Source of the DNA: CAZFLM01 sp964519955
GTDB taxonomy: Bacteria; Armatimonadota; Chthonomonadetes; Chthonomonadales; CAJBBX01
Direction: 5' to 3'
NCBI GenBank assembly: GCA_964519955.1
Contig: CAZFLM010000058.1
Coordinates: 1-42,213, forward strand
Length of the DNA stretch: 42,213 nucleotides
The position numbers and the translations under genes are program-made. The notes below the pieces were generated by a model. The model was not told the DNA's origin. It did no database searches and saw nothing but the letters and a program-made list of their open reading frames with translations. Every line of letters starts with the position of its first letter. Position 1 is the stretch's first letter. This document shows positions 1 to 7,937 of this stretch, one piece after another.

Positions 1-79
1 AGGATAACACCAGGTCGCTCAAAAGTCAATGGAATTCAGTAACGTTCTACTAGTGGTTGAGCCGCCGAGGGAGACAAGC

Positions 80-706
80 ATGCTGGATGAGATTGCGGGG
101 CGGCTGCGAGGGGCTTTGGAGGCGAAGAACGCGGCGCGCGAGGTGGCGCTGAAGACGTGCCGCGAGATCATCCGCACGTCGGCCTGCTCGATCCGCGCGG
201 CGCACCGGCTGGAGTTCGTCGAGGCCGAGAAGCTGGCGGCCGACGCGCGGAAGCTGGGCGAGGATCTGCGACAGGCCCTGGCCGCGGCGCCGGACCTGCT
301 CTACGCGGGCTACGTGCATGACGCGCTGAAGGAGTACGTCGAGGCCGAGGCGGTGCTGGCGATGCTGCAGAACCGGCCGTGGCCCTCACCCGAGGACCTG
401 GGCGTGGAGCCGGCGGCGTACCTGAACGGGCTGGCTGAGGCAGGCTCGGAGGGGCGGCGCTACGTGCTGGACCGCCTGCGCGACGGCAACCTGGAAGAGG
501 GCGACCGCGTGCTGGCCGCGATGGACGACATCTACCACGAACTCATCACGTTCGACTTCCCCGACGCCATCACCGGCGGGCTCCGGCGCACCACGGACGC
601 ATTCCGCGCGGTCCTGGAGCGCACCCGCGGCGACCTCACCCTCACCTGGCGCCAGATGTCCCTCGAACGAGCGCTGCGAGCCGCCGAGAAGGCGGGGAAC
701 GACTGA
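80..706 (+). CDS. Translin-family protein (archaeal/bacterial translin-like)
   Basis: A 208-residue all-helical protein. The C-terminal part carries the signature of the translin superfamily: acidic DDIYHEL, then FPDAITGGLRR, then LERTRGDLT. Eukaryotic translin and TRAX form nucleic-acid-binding barrels (C3PO) that cleave or bind RNA and single-stranded DNA; archaeal and bacterial homologues are poorly characterised, so RNA or DNA binding here is inference. An ATG at 29 would add 17 residues, but the ATG at 80 is preceded by a GAGGGAG-like ribosome site about 4-10 bases upstream and begins where similarity to the family should begin. The gene faces radC convergently. Family assignment is strong; the cellular role is unknown. 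Confidence 0.82.
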   Translation: MLDEIAGRLRGALEAKNAAREVALKTCREIIRTSACSIRAAHRLEFVEAEKLAADARKLGEDLRQALAAAPDLLYAGYVHDALKEYVEAEAVLAMLQNRPWPSPEDLGVEPAAYLNGLAEAGSEGRRYVLDRLRDGNLEEGDRVLAAMDDIYHELITFDFPDAITGGLRRTTDAFRAVLERTRGDLTLTWRQMSLERALRAAEKAGND

Positions 707-722
707 ACTGCGCAAGGTCCTA

Positions 723-880
723 TTCACCACAGAGCCACGGAGCGCGCAGAGGGGGCACAGAGAACGGCCAAGGCGAGCGGTGTTGCGAGCGGCGTCCGCA
801 TGTGTGCGGAGTCGGCCGCAAGCATTCCGCCTTCGCCCTTCTCTGCGCCCCCTCTGCGTTCTCTGCGCCTCTGTGGTGAA
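723..880. repeat. Long imperfect inverted repeat, CACAGAG type
   Basis: The arms at 723-772 and 831-880 match at about 42 of 50 positions when one is reverse-complemented. Both contain the TTCACCACAGAG and GCAGAGGGGGC modules. The middle contains a perfect 6-bp hairpin at 795-810, so the whole 158 bases can fold back. It fills the gap between the convergent translin and radC genes and ends 8 bases before the radC stop. CACAGAG-rich repeats of this kind are scattered through many bacterial genomes. It may act as a bidirectional terminator or be a non-autonomous mobile palindrome; neither is shown. Confidence 0.85.
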
Positions 881-887
881 ACCGCCC

Positions 888-1595
888 TTACAGCAGTCCC
901 TGCTGCTTGAAGCTGAACCAGCGGTCGGCGGCGACGATGACGTGGTCGAGGATGGCGATGTCCATGATCGCGCCGGCCTCGATGAGGCGCTTGGTGACGG
1001 CCCTGTCGGCGACGCTGGGAGTCGGATCGCCGCTCGGGTGGTTGTGGACCACGATGACCGAGGCCGCGCTGGCGCTGACCGCCTCCTTGAACACGTCACG
1101 CGCATGCACGACACTGGTGTCGAGCGTGCCGATGGAGACGGTCGCCTGCTTGATGACGCGGCCCTTGGCGTCGAGCAGCAGCGCGAGGAAGTGCTCCTGC
1201 TTGCGGTCGGCGAACGTCACCCCCACGAGCCGCATCACGTCCTCGGGGCATGCGATGGCGGGGCGCTCCTCGGCGCTGGCATGCATGCGCTGCCCCAGTT
1301 CCGCGCAAGCCGCGATTTGTACCGCCTTGACCTTCCCCACCCCATGCACCCGGGCCATCTCGTCCAGGCTGGCCGAGGCAAGCCCCCGGACGCCGCCGAA
1401 CCGCAGCAACAACTGCTCGGCCAGGCGCACGGCGGAGCAATTGCGCGTGCCCGTGCGCAGGATGATGGCCAGCAGATCGGTGCTGGAGAGCGTGCCGGCG
1501 CCGTACTTAAGCAGCCGCTCACGCGGGCGCTCCTCGGTCGGCATCTCGCGGATGGCCACCGAGTAGACCGGATGCGTCCCGACATCCTCAGCCAT
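888..1595 (-). CDS. radC: RadC-family protein with JAB/MPN metalloprotease fold
   Basis: A 235-residue protein of typical RadC length. The N-terminal half has the UPF0758 helix-hairpin-helix region (MPTEERPRERLL, then VHGVGKVKA). The C-terminal half has the JAB-type metal motif with VVHNHPSGDPTPS followed by D, plus an upstream acidic residue. RadC was once linked to DNA repair, but that role is disputed and the biochemical function is unsettled. The ATG at 1595 follows GAGGACAAC, a good ribosome site; a longer frame to 1697 adds 34 residues not expected in the family. It is transcribed towards the long inverted repeat, which may end its transcript. Confidence 0.93.
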   Translation of the reverse strand: MAEDVGTHPVYSVAIREMPTEERPRERLLKYGAGTLSSTDLLAIILRTGTRNCSAVRLAEQLLLRFGGVRGLASASLDEMARVHGVGKVKAVQIAACAELGQRMHASAEERPAIACPEDVMRLVGVTFADRKQEHFLALLLDAKGRVIKQATVSIGTLDTSVVHARDVFKEAVSASAASVIVVHNHPSGDPTPSVADRAVTKRLIEAGAIMDIAILDHVIVAADRWFSFKQQGLL

Positions 1596-1827
1596 GTTGT
1601 CCTCGCTCAGAACCCTCGATGCCGCGACGGCAGCGCGCACCCTATCTGCCACTCCGCACTGCGCGTGGACGCGGTGTTTGATGGCTATTCGGCACAATCC
1701 CCGCGATACCTCCGCGCCGCGCCGCCCGGCGCGGACCAGCGACCCAGATAGGCGCGCATGACGCCTCGGTCCGCCAACCGTTCTGCCTGCTTGCCCCTAC
1801 TCACTTAACGACGCACATCGACGGTAT

Positions 1828-2055
1828 GCCCGGCGCCGGACCGCGGGACACGGTTCGGGTTCGGCCGGGCGCTCGCCGACGAGGGCAGGCGACGAACCGG
1901 TGGTCGCCGACGGCCCTCAGGCACCTGCTGCGCGCTTGCGCCGGCCCCGCTGGCGTAACCGCCGGACAGCAGTGCCCCTGGCTTCGGACGCTCGTGAAGG
2001 CGTCCGACCGTCAGGCAGTACCGGCCGGCGCGCTGGCCTCCCTGGGGCGCCGGCC
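1828..2055. other. Non-coding block with five consecutive strong hairpins
   Basis: The 589 bases between radC and hisF contain no convincing gene. Five stems follow each other: 1828-1834 with 1864-1870 (7 bp); 1881-1886 plus 1888-1893 with 1903-1908 plus 1913-1918 (two 6-bp stems); 1920-1930 with 1967-1976 (10 bp, one bulge); 1985-1991 with 2000-2006 (7 bp); and 2023-2031 with 2047-2055 (9 bp). A longer-range pairing of 1828-1837 with 2046-2055 is also possible. I compared it by eye with RNase P RNA, tmRNA, SRP RNA and the cobalamin riboswitch and saw none of their conserved cores. It could be an unrecognised RNA, a leader, or clustered GC-rich palindromes. Confidence 0.45.
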
Positions 2056-2184
2056 ACTGTCTCGCCTCCCCGGAGCCACGCCCCGGCGTCCGGCAGCCCC
2101 TTGTGGTAGAATGGAACCACCGCGCGCCGCAGAGGAACCGGTCCTCGGCGGCGTTTGTGTTCACCCGTTCATCTGCGAGGCGCC

Positions 2185-2970
2185 ATGCTTGCCCGTCGAA
2201 TCATCCCCTGTCTGGACGTGAAGGAAGGCCGCGTCGTGAAGGGCGTGAACTTCCTGAACCTGCGCGACTCCGGCGACCCCGTCGAACTGGCCAAGCGCTA
2301 CGACGAGATGGGCGCGGACGAACTCGTTTTCCTCGACATCACTGCCAGTCACGAGAAGCGCGACCTGATCTACGACATCGCGGCGCGCGTGGCCGAGCAG
2401 GTGTTCATCCCCTTCACCGTGGGCGGCGGCATCCGCACCGCCGACGACTTCCGCCGCATCCTGAAGGCCGGCGCGGACAAGGTGAGCGTCAACACGGCGG
2501 CCGTGCAGCGCCCCGAGGTGGTGAGCGAGGCCGCCGAGCAGTTCGGCAGCCAGTGCGTGGTGGTGGCGATCGACCCGAAGCGCGTCGGCGAGTACGCGGA
2601 CGGTCGGCCGCGCTGGGAGGTGTTCACGCACGGCGGGCGGCGGCCGACGGGGCTGGACGCGATCGAGTGGGCGCAGCGCGTGGAAGGCATGGGCGCGGGC
2701 GAGATCCTACTGACGAGCATGGACCGCGACGGCACGCAGGTGGGCTACGACCTGCCGCTCACGCGAGCGATCGCGGAGGCGGTGCGCATCCCGGTCATCG
2801 CGTCGGGCGGGGCCGGCACGCCGCAGCACTGCCTGGAGGCGGTGACCGAGGGCAAGGCCGACGCGGCGCTGGTTGCGTCGATGGTGCACGACGGCATCTA
2901 CACGATCGAGCAGATCAAGGATCACATCGAGGCTGGCGGCGTGTGCATGCGGCGGGTAGCGGCGGCGTAG
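2185..2970 (+). CDS. hisF: Imidazole glycerol phosphate synthase cyclase subunit HisF
   Basis: A 261-residue TIM barrel, full length. With HisH it turns PRFAR plus ammonia into imidazole glycerol phosphate and AICAR in histidine synthesis. The N terminus carries IIPCLDV, and the two catalytic aspartates fall at positions 11 and 130 (VVAIDPKR), matching the family numbering exactly. Phosphate-binding glycines are seen in FTVGGGIR and IASGGAGT. The ATG at 2185 follows GCGAGGCGCC; an in-frame ATG 10 codons upstream is less likely. A TAGAAT hexamer at 2105-2110 could be a -10 box, but no matching -35 is visible. hisH is not in the window; hisI follows. Confidence 0.97.
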   Translation: MLARRIIPCLDVKEGRVVKGVNFLNLRDSGDPVELAKRYDEMGADELVFLDITASHEKRDLIYDIAARVAEQVFIPFTVGGGIRTADDFRRILKAGADKVSVNTAAVQRPEVVSEAAEQFGSQCVVVAIDPKRVGEYADGRPRWEVFTHGGRRPTGLDAIEWAQRVEGMGAGEILLTSMDRDGTQVGYDLPLTRAIAEAVRIPVIASGGAGTPQHCLEAVTEGKADAALVASMVHDGIYTIEQIKDHIEAGGVCMRRVAAA

Positions 2971-3064
2971 GCGGCACGGGTCGAACGTCGAAGGTCGAAC
3001 GACTGACATGATCGGGCATTCCGCGAGGGCTCTCGGTGGGCCCTTGCAACCCTTGGAGCGAGCA

Positions 3065-3454
3065 TTGACGGTACTGGATGGACTGAAGTTCGATGGGAAC
3101 GGCCTGATCGCGGCCGTCATACAGGACGCCACCAACGGCGAGGTGCTGATGGTCGGCTACATGAACCGCGAGGCGGTGCAGCGTACGCTGGAGACCGGGC
3201 GCGCGACGTTCTGGAGCCGGTCGCGGCAGAAGTTCTGGGTGAAGGGTGAGACCTCCGGAAACGTGCAGCACGTAAAGGAGATGCGGGTCGACTGCGACCA
3301 GGACTGCCTGCTGCTGAGCGTCGACCAGTCCGGCCCGGCCTGCCACGAGGGCTACCGCTCGTGCTTCTTCCGCCGCGTGAACGCCGCCGACGATCGGCTG
3401 GACACCGTGACGGAGCAGCTCAAGACGCCCGAGGAGATGTACGGCGCGAATTAG
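3065..3454 (+). CDS. hisI: Phosphoribosyl-AMP cyclohydrolase HisI
   Basis: A 129-residue enzyme that opens the adenine ring of PR-AMP, the third step of histidine synthesis. The metal-binding core is present: DCDQDC with the SGPACHEGYRSCF stretch supplying aspartates, cysteines and a histidine. No HisE (pyrophosphohydrolase) domain is fused, so HisE must be elsewhere. The proposed start is TTG at 3065, with GGAG seven bases before it. An in-frame ATG at 3008 would add 19 residues but has no ribosome site, and the extra sequence is not family-like. It lies 94 bases after hisF and is probably co-transcribed. Confidence 0.93.
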   Translation: MTVLDGLKFDGNGLIAAVIQDATNGEVLMVGYMNREAVQRTLETGRATFWSRSRQKFWVKGETSGNVQHVKEMRVDCDQDCLLLSVDQSGPACHEGYRSCFFRRVNAADDRLDTVTEQLKTPEEMYGAN

Positions 3455-3474
3455 GTCCGAAGCGGGCGCCGCCA

Positions 3475-3498
3475 GGACGGGCATCGAGGCCCATCCCA
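3475..3498 (+). repeat. Short copy of the dispersed GGACGGGCA...GGCCCATCCC repeat
   Basis: Just after hisI. It matches the copy at 37478-37501 at about 22 of 24 positions, differing mainly by one inserted base. See the larger copies at 29051, 35161 and 37478. Confidence 0.65.
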
Positions 3499-3540
3499 CG
3501 CGCAGCGCGCTGCGTTCAGAGCCATAGTCTGCTGTCCTGC

Positions 3541-3568
3541 GATGAGGAACGTGCACACGTTCCTCATC
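3541..3568. promoter_or_regulatory. Perfect 28-bp palindrome upstream of the S55 fusion gene
   Basis: GATGAGGAACGTG at 3541-3553 is the exact reverse complement of 3556-3568, with only CA between. It ends 18 bases before the next ATG and 8 bases before its ribosome site. No T-run follows on the plus strand, so it does not look like an ordinary terminator. It could be an operator for a dimeric repressor or an RNA hairpin that controls translation. Confidence 0.6.
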
Positions 3569-3586
3569 TGCGTATTGGAGGCGCCC

Positions 3587-6500
3587 ATGTTCCGCCTGTT
3601 CCGCTGCCCGCGCGTCGCCCTGCCCGCCCTGCTAGCCTGCACAGCCATGGCCCTTGCCGCACCGGCCCGCGCCCAGGTCCCGCACTACCCCGACGTGATG
3701 CCGCTGAGCGCCGTGCGCGCAGGCATGAAGGGGTACGGGCTCACCGTGTTCCAGGGCACGAAGATCGAGCGGTTCGACGTGACCGTGGTGGGCGTGGTTC
3801 GTAAGGGCAGTTGGACGGTGCCGGGCCACGACATGATCCTGGTGAAGCTGCACGGCGGGCCCATCACGGAGCGCGGCGCGTTCAAGATCCAGGGAATGAG
3901 CGGCAGCCCGGTCTACGTGAACGGCAAGATCATCGGCGCGTTCTCGCAGGCGGAGTCGATGCTGAAGGAGCCGCTCGGGGGCGTCACGCCCATCGAGGAC
4001 ATGCTCGAGGCGTGGGACCCGTCGCTGCCGACCGACCCGGCAACGGCGATCGAGGGCACGCCGCGGACGCTGTCGCTCGGCTCCCCCCTCCGGCTCGACG
4101 GGCGCACCATCCGGCGGGTCGTCGTGAACGCCCCCGCCGCCAGCGACGCGCCCTCGCACGGTGACACGCTCGTGCTCCACCAGTGCGCGACGACCGTGTC
4201 GCTCCCGAGCCGGTCGGTGGCCGCGCGGAAGAAGCTCGCGGCGGCGCTCGCGCCCTACGGCGTTGAGGTCAGCCAGGCGGGCGGAACCGGCCAGTCGCCC
4301 TCGTTCAAGGGCGCGCCGCTCGCGCCGGGCTCCGCGTTCAGCATGATGCTGTCGACGGGCGACTTCGCGCAGGGCGCTGTCGGCACGATCACCTACCGGC
4401 GCGGCGACCGGATCCTCGGCTTCGGCCACCCGTTCATGGGCATCGGCCCGCTCGAAGCGCCCCTCTGCTCGGCGTACATCCACGATGTGTACCCGCTGAT
4501 GACCGCGTCGTACAAGATCGGCACGCCCGGCCCCATCGTCGGCGCCTCCACTCAGGACCGCAGTTTCTCCATCGCCGGCATCGTGGGCAAGACGCCGCGG
4601 CTCATCGACGTGACGGTGGACGTGCGCGACAAGAAGACCGGCCGCGCCCACGTGTACCGCTCGCAGGCGCTGCAGCATCCCAACCTCAGCTCGGCGCTCG
4701 TCAGCGTGGCAGTGAGCGCGGCCGTGGCGGATATCCACGGCACGCCGGGAGCTGCTTTCGCCCGCGTCACGACGAGTGTGGAGACCGACGACCTCGGCAA
4801 GATCGTGCGCTCGAACACCGTGTTCGACACGCGCGGCATCGACGGGGTCGTCACCTCCGACCTCGACGACATCCTGATGGCGCTCTCGCGCAACCCGTTC
4901 CACATCGTGGCGGCCCGCAAGGTCGATGTGAAGGTCGAGATCGACGACGGGCGGCCGACCGCGACCATCGAGCGCATCTACCTGTCCCACGGGCGCTTCC
5001 GGCCCGGCGAGCAGGCCGAGATCGGCATCGTGCTGAAGCCCTACGGCAAGCCGGCGGTCACGCGGACCGTCAAGGTCGCCATCCCCGCTCAGACGCAGAC
5101 GGGGGTGTACGCGATCACGGTGCGAGGCGGAGCGCCGCCGAGCGGCATGTCCTTGGGCGGCATCACGCTGCGCCCATCCGGGCCGCCGAGCGAGCAGGCC
5201 CCGCCCGTGAATGTGAAGCAGATGGTCGACCGCCTCCTCCAGCGGGAGCGCGGCAACGAGATGGTGGTCCGCCTGCAGCTCCCCACGGTTGCGCCAGCGG
5301 TCGAGGGCGAGCGGGTGAGCGGCCTGCCGCCGACCATCGACGCACTGATGCGGTCGCCGCGCTCGTCCTCGCTGCGTGTGGAGCGCGAGGAGATCAAGGT
5401 CATCGAGCCGACGGAGTGGATCGTCTCGGGACAGCAGACGCTCTCGCTGGACGTGCAGCGGACCGACGTGCGCGAGGTCGCTGCGCCCCAGACCAGCGCT
5501 CCCCCGGCGGCCGGGTCCACCTCCCCTGCCGCGTCCCCCGCGAGCACGGCCGACTACGGCCTGGGCGGGCCAGACTCCGATGACGATCTGTCGACGGCAG
5601 CGCGCATCGGGGGCCAGGCAGGCAAGCCATCGACCAAGGGGCAAGCCCCGGCCAAGCCTGAGCCCGGCAAGCCGGCTGCGCCCGCGCTGGTGCCTGATGC
5701 CGACACCGAGGTCCCGGCGGCTCCGCCGGCCGCACCCGCCACGGCTCAGATCGGGAGGAAGGCGCAGACCTGGTCGCAGACGGCCAAGATTGACTTCGCC
5801 AAGGGCAGGCTCGTCTGCGCCGCGGTGACGAGTACCGGCGATCTCAGCATCGCTCGCGCCCTGAAGCCTCTGTGCGCAACAGCGGAGCCCTTCGTCTGGT
5901 GCGTCGTGCAGGATGGCGCAGGCGGCGTCTACGCCGGAACCGGGACGCAGGCGCACGTCCTCCACATCGATGCGGCCGGGAAGACGACGACGGTGTGTGA
6001 GCTGCCCGAGGTCTCCGTTCACGCGCTCCTGCGCGATGCAGATGGCACGCTCTGGGCGGCGACCAGCCCCAATGGGCGCACGTACCGCATCCGGCCCGAC
6101 GGCAAGCCCGAAGTTGCGCATCAGGCGGCGGAGAAGCACGCGCTCTGCCTCGCCAAGGACAGCGCCGGGCGTGTCTACGTGGGTGTTGGCGGCAGGCGTG
6201 GGCGTGCGTACCGCATCGGCGACGGGGGCAAGGCCGAGGTGGTGCTCGACACCGCCGAGGAGCATGTCCTGGCCCTCGCGTTCGGACCTGGCGACGCGCT
6301 GTACGCGGGCACCGCGCCCTCCGGAATGGTGTTCCGCGTGGGCCCCGACGGCCAGGCGCGCCTGCTGGCGGATACGACATACCAGAGCATCACGGGGCTC
6401 TCGTGCGCCGCGGATGGCACGCTCGTCGCAGCGGCGACGGGACCGCGCGGCGCCCTCATCCGCATCGCGCCCGACGGATCGACGACGCCGGCCTACGAGC

Positions 6501-7846
6501 GCTCGACCGGCGGCTTCACCAGCCTCTGCGCCGCGCCCGACGGCACCGTCTACGCGGCGGGCAGCGGCTCGGTCTACGCGCTCCGCGGCGCCGCGGCCTG
6601 GCCGCTCGACAACGCCACCGACGTCGATGTGCTGGGGCTCTGCGCCGCCCCGGATGGCGCCCTGTTCGCGGGCACGGGCAACGCGGGCGGCATCCTGGTG
6701 TCACCCGCGCAGCCCGCCACCCAGGGAACGTACGAGTCGGTTGCGCACGACGCCGGCACACCCGCGCGCTGGGGGCACGTCCGCTGCATGGGCTCTACGC
6801 CGGAGGGCGGCAAGCTGACGATCGAGACCCGGTCCGGGATGTCCGCCGAGCCAGACGCCTCGTGGAGCGGCTGGTCGCCGGTGGGGGGCGCAGACATGCG
6901 GATCGGCAGCCCGGCGGCGCGCTATCTGCAGTACCGCGTGGGGCTGGTGGCCGGCGCGGGCGGCTCACCGACGCTGCGGGACATCGCGCTCACCTATCTC
7001 CCGCGGAACCAGGCGCCGAAGGTCTCGTTCCAGGCTCCGGCAGGCGGCGAGTGGTGGTCCGGCAAGCAGGCGGTGCGCTGGTCTGCCACGGACCCGGACA
7101 AGGACACGCTGAGCTACGAGCTGTTCATCGCGAAGGCGGAGGGTGGCCCGTGGCAGGCGGTGGCGGCGGCGAAGGCGGCCGAGGCCCCTGCCCAGGCGAC
7201 GCCGACACCCACCGCTGCCCCGGCGCCTGCCCCGAGCAAGGCGAAGCCCGCCGCCAAGCCGCAGACCGTCGCCGACGTGCAGGCCGTGGTGGACGCGCAC
7301 CCCGACATGCCGGCCGAGCTGCGCAAGGCCCTTCTCGACCGCGCGAAGGAGCTGAACGCGGAGCGCGACGCGGCCAAGGCGGACGCGCCGAAGGCGCCGG
7401 CCGAGCCCACCGTGACCCGCGAGACGACACGCACGATGGAAACCTCGGTGCTCGCCGACGGTGCGTACCGCCTGAAGGTCGTGGCGTCGGATCGGCCCAG
7501 CAACGGCGACGACGCGCAGCAGGCCGAGGTCGTGTCGGAGCGCATCTACATCGCGAACCGACTGCCGCTGCTGCTCGTGTCGGAGGCGAAGGTCGGGGCG
7601 GATCGGCGCGTGGAAATCCGCGGGGTCGCGCTGCACCGCACGGCGCCCGTGAGCGGCGTGCAGTACCGTGTGGACGGCGGGCAGTGGCTCTCCGCGCAGC
7701 CGGCGGACGGCCTCTTCGACACGACGCTGGAAACGTTCGTCCTGCGCACCGACGCACTGCCGGCCGGGCAGCACACCGTGGAGGTGGCGGCGTTCGTGGC
7801 GAGCGGGGTGTCGGCGGCGGAGAAGCGGGCGGTGGAGGTGAAGTAG
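3587..7846 (+). CDS. Secreted SpoIVB-type S55 peptidase fused to a beta-propeller
   Basis: A 1419-residue secreted protein. Residues 1-30 form a Sec signal peptide ending ARA. Residues about 33-350 match the SpoIVB peptidase S55 domain as found in non-sporulating bacteria: MKGYGLTVFQGT, then GMSGSP at 103-108 holding the likely serine nucleophile, VTPIEDML, and GFGHPF at 278-283. A Pro/Ala/Lys-rich linker spans roughly 615-740. About residues 780-1040 contain repeated blades of the form DGTLWAATSPNGR or DGTVYAAGSG, an NHL/WD-like propeller. The C terminus has Ig/fibronectin-like segments split by a second Ala/Pro-rich linker. The ATG at 3587 follows TTGGAGG; a start at 3542 would lie inside the palindrome. 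SpoIVB cleaves SpoIVFA during sporulation; the substrate here is unknown. Confidence 0.82.
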   Translation: MFRLFRCPRVALPALLACTAMALAAPARAQVPHYPDVMPLSAVRAGMKGYGLTVFQGTKIERFDVTVVGVVRKGSWTVPGHDMILVKLHGGPITERGAFKIQGMSGSPVYVNGKIIGAFSQAESMLKEPLGGVTPIEDMLEAWDPSLPTDPATAIEGTPRTLSLGSPLRLDGRTIRRVVVNAPAASDAPSHGDTLVLHQCATTVSLPSRSVAARKKLAAALAPYGVEVSQAGGTGQSPSFKGAPLAPGSAFSMMLSTGDFAQGAVGTITYRRGDRILGFGHPFMGIGPLEAPLCSAYIHDVYPLMTASYKIGTPGPIVGASTQDRSFSIAGIVGKTPRLIDVTVDVRDKKTGRAHVYRSQALQHPNLSSALVSVAVSAAVADIHGTPGAAFARVTTSVETDDLGKIVRSNTVFDTRGIDGVVTSDLDDILMALSRNPFHIVAARKVDVKVEIDDGRPTATIERIYLSHGRFRPGEQAEIGIVLKPYGKPAVTRTVKVAIPAQTQTGVYAITVRGGAPPSGMSLGGITLRPSGPPSEQAPPVNVKQMVDRLLQRERGNEMVVRLQLPTVAPAVEGERVSGLPPTIDALMRSPRSSSLRVEREEIKVIEPTEWIVSGQQTLSLDVQRTDVREVAAPQTSAPPAAGSTSPAASPASTADYGLGGPDSDDDLSTAARIGGQAGKPSTKGQAPAKPEPGKPAAPALVPDADTEVPAAPPAAPATAQIGRKAQTWSQTAKIDFAKGRLVCAAVTSTGDLSIARALKPLCATAEPFVWCVVQDGAGGVYAGTGTQAHVLHIDAAGKTTTVCELPEVSVHALLRDADGTLWAATSPNGRTYRIRPDGKPEVAHQAAEKHALCLAKDSAGRVYVGVGGRRGRAYRIGDGGKAEVVLDTAEEHVLALAFGPGDALYAGTAPSGMVFRVGPDGQARLLADTTYQSITGLSCAADGTLVAAATGPRGALIRIAPDGSTTPAYERSTGGFTSLCAAPDGTVYAAGSGSVYALRGAAAWPLDNATDVDVLGLCAAPDGALFAGTGNAGGILVSPAQPATQGTYESVAHDAGTPARWGHVRCMGSTPEGGKLTIETRSGMSAEPDASWSGWSPVGGADMRIGSPAARYLQYRVGLVAGAGGSPTLRDIALTYLPRNQAPKVSFQAPAGGEWWSGKQAVRWSATDPDKDTLSYELFIAKAEGGPWQAVAAAKAAEAPAQATPTPTAAPAPAPSKAKPAAKPQTVADVQAVVDAHPDMPAELRKALLDRAKELNAERDAAKADAPKAPAEPTVTRETTRTMETSVLADGAYRLKVVASDRPSNGDDAQQAEVVSERIYIANRLPLLLVSEAKVGADRRVEIRGVALHRTAPVSGVQYRVDGGQWLSAQPADGLFDTTLETFVLRTDALPAGQHTVEVAAFVASGVSAAEKRAVEVK

Positions 7847-7887
7847 GTCAGTGGTCAGTGGTCAGTGGTCAGTGGTCAGTGGTCAGT
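7846..7887. repeat. Six tandem copies of GGTCAGT
   Basis: A perfect 7-bp tandem repeat, six units, starting with the last base of the S55 fusion gene's TAG stop. A partial unit follows. Tandem GGTCAGT tracts are common intergenic sequences in many bacterial genomes and are likely to vary in copy number. Confidence 0.95.
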
Positions 7888-7898
7888 GACTGGTGGTG

Positions 7899-7924
7899 CG
7901 CCCCTCCGGTGGCTTGGAGGGGCG
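7899..7924. terminator. Probable bidirectional terminator hairpin
   Basis: CGCCCCTCC at 7899-7907 pairs perfectly with 7916-7924 across an 8-base loop. It sits between the convergent S55 fusion gene and the anti-sigma gene. There is only a short T-run (TT) after it on the plus strand. Confidence 0.6.
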
Positions 7925-7937
7925 TTCCGCTGAGTCC

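Noticed and set aside
888..1697. Longer radC start at 1697
   Set aside because: The extra 34 residues are not family-like, while the ATG at 1595 has a good ribosome site.
1828..2100. RNase P RNA, tmRNA, SRP RNA or cobalamin riboswitch before hisF
   Set aside because: None of the conserved cores (such as the GAGGAAAGUC element of RNase P or the GCCACUG context of the cobalamin switch with its partners) is present in the right order.
1805..2221. Overlapping small frames in the radC-hisF gap
   Set aside because: Present on both strands with Arg/Pro/Gly-rich products, no ribosome sites and no motifs; the region is better explained by hairpins.
3632..6265. 877-codon open frame antisense to the S55 fusion gene
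   Set aside because: No motif, signal or family features; composition is that of a shadow frame.
7846..7887. CRISPR-like array
   Set aside because: The units are 7 bases with no spacers; it is a simple tandem repeat. No other regularly spaced repeat was seen.
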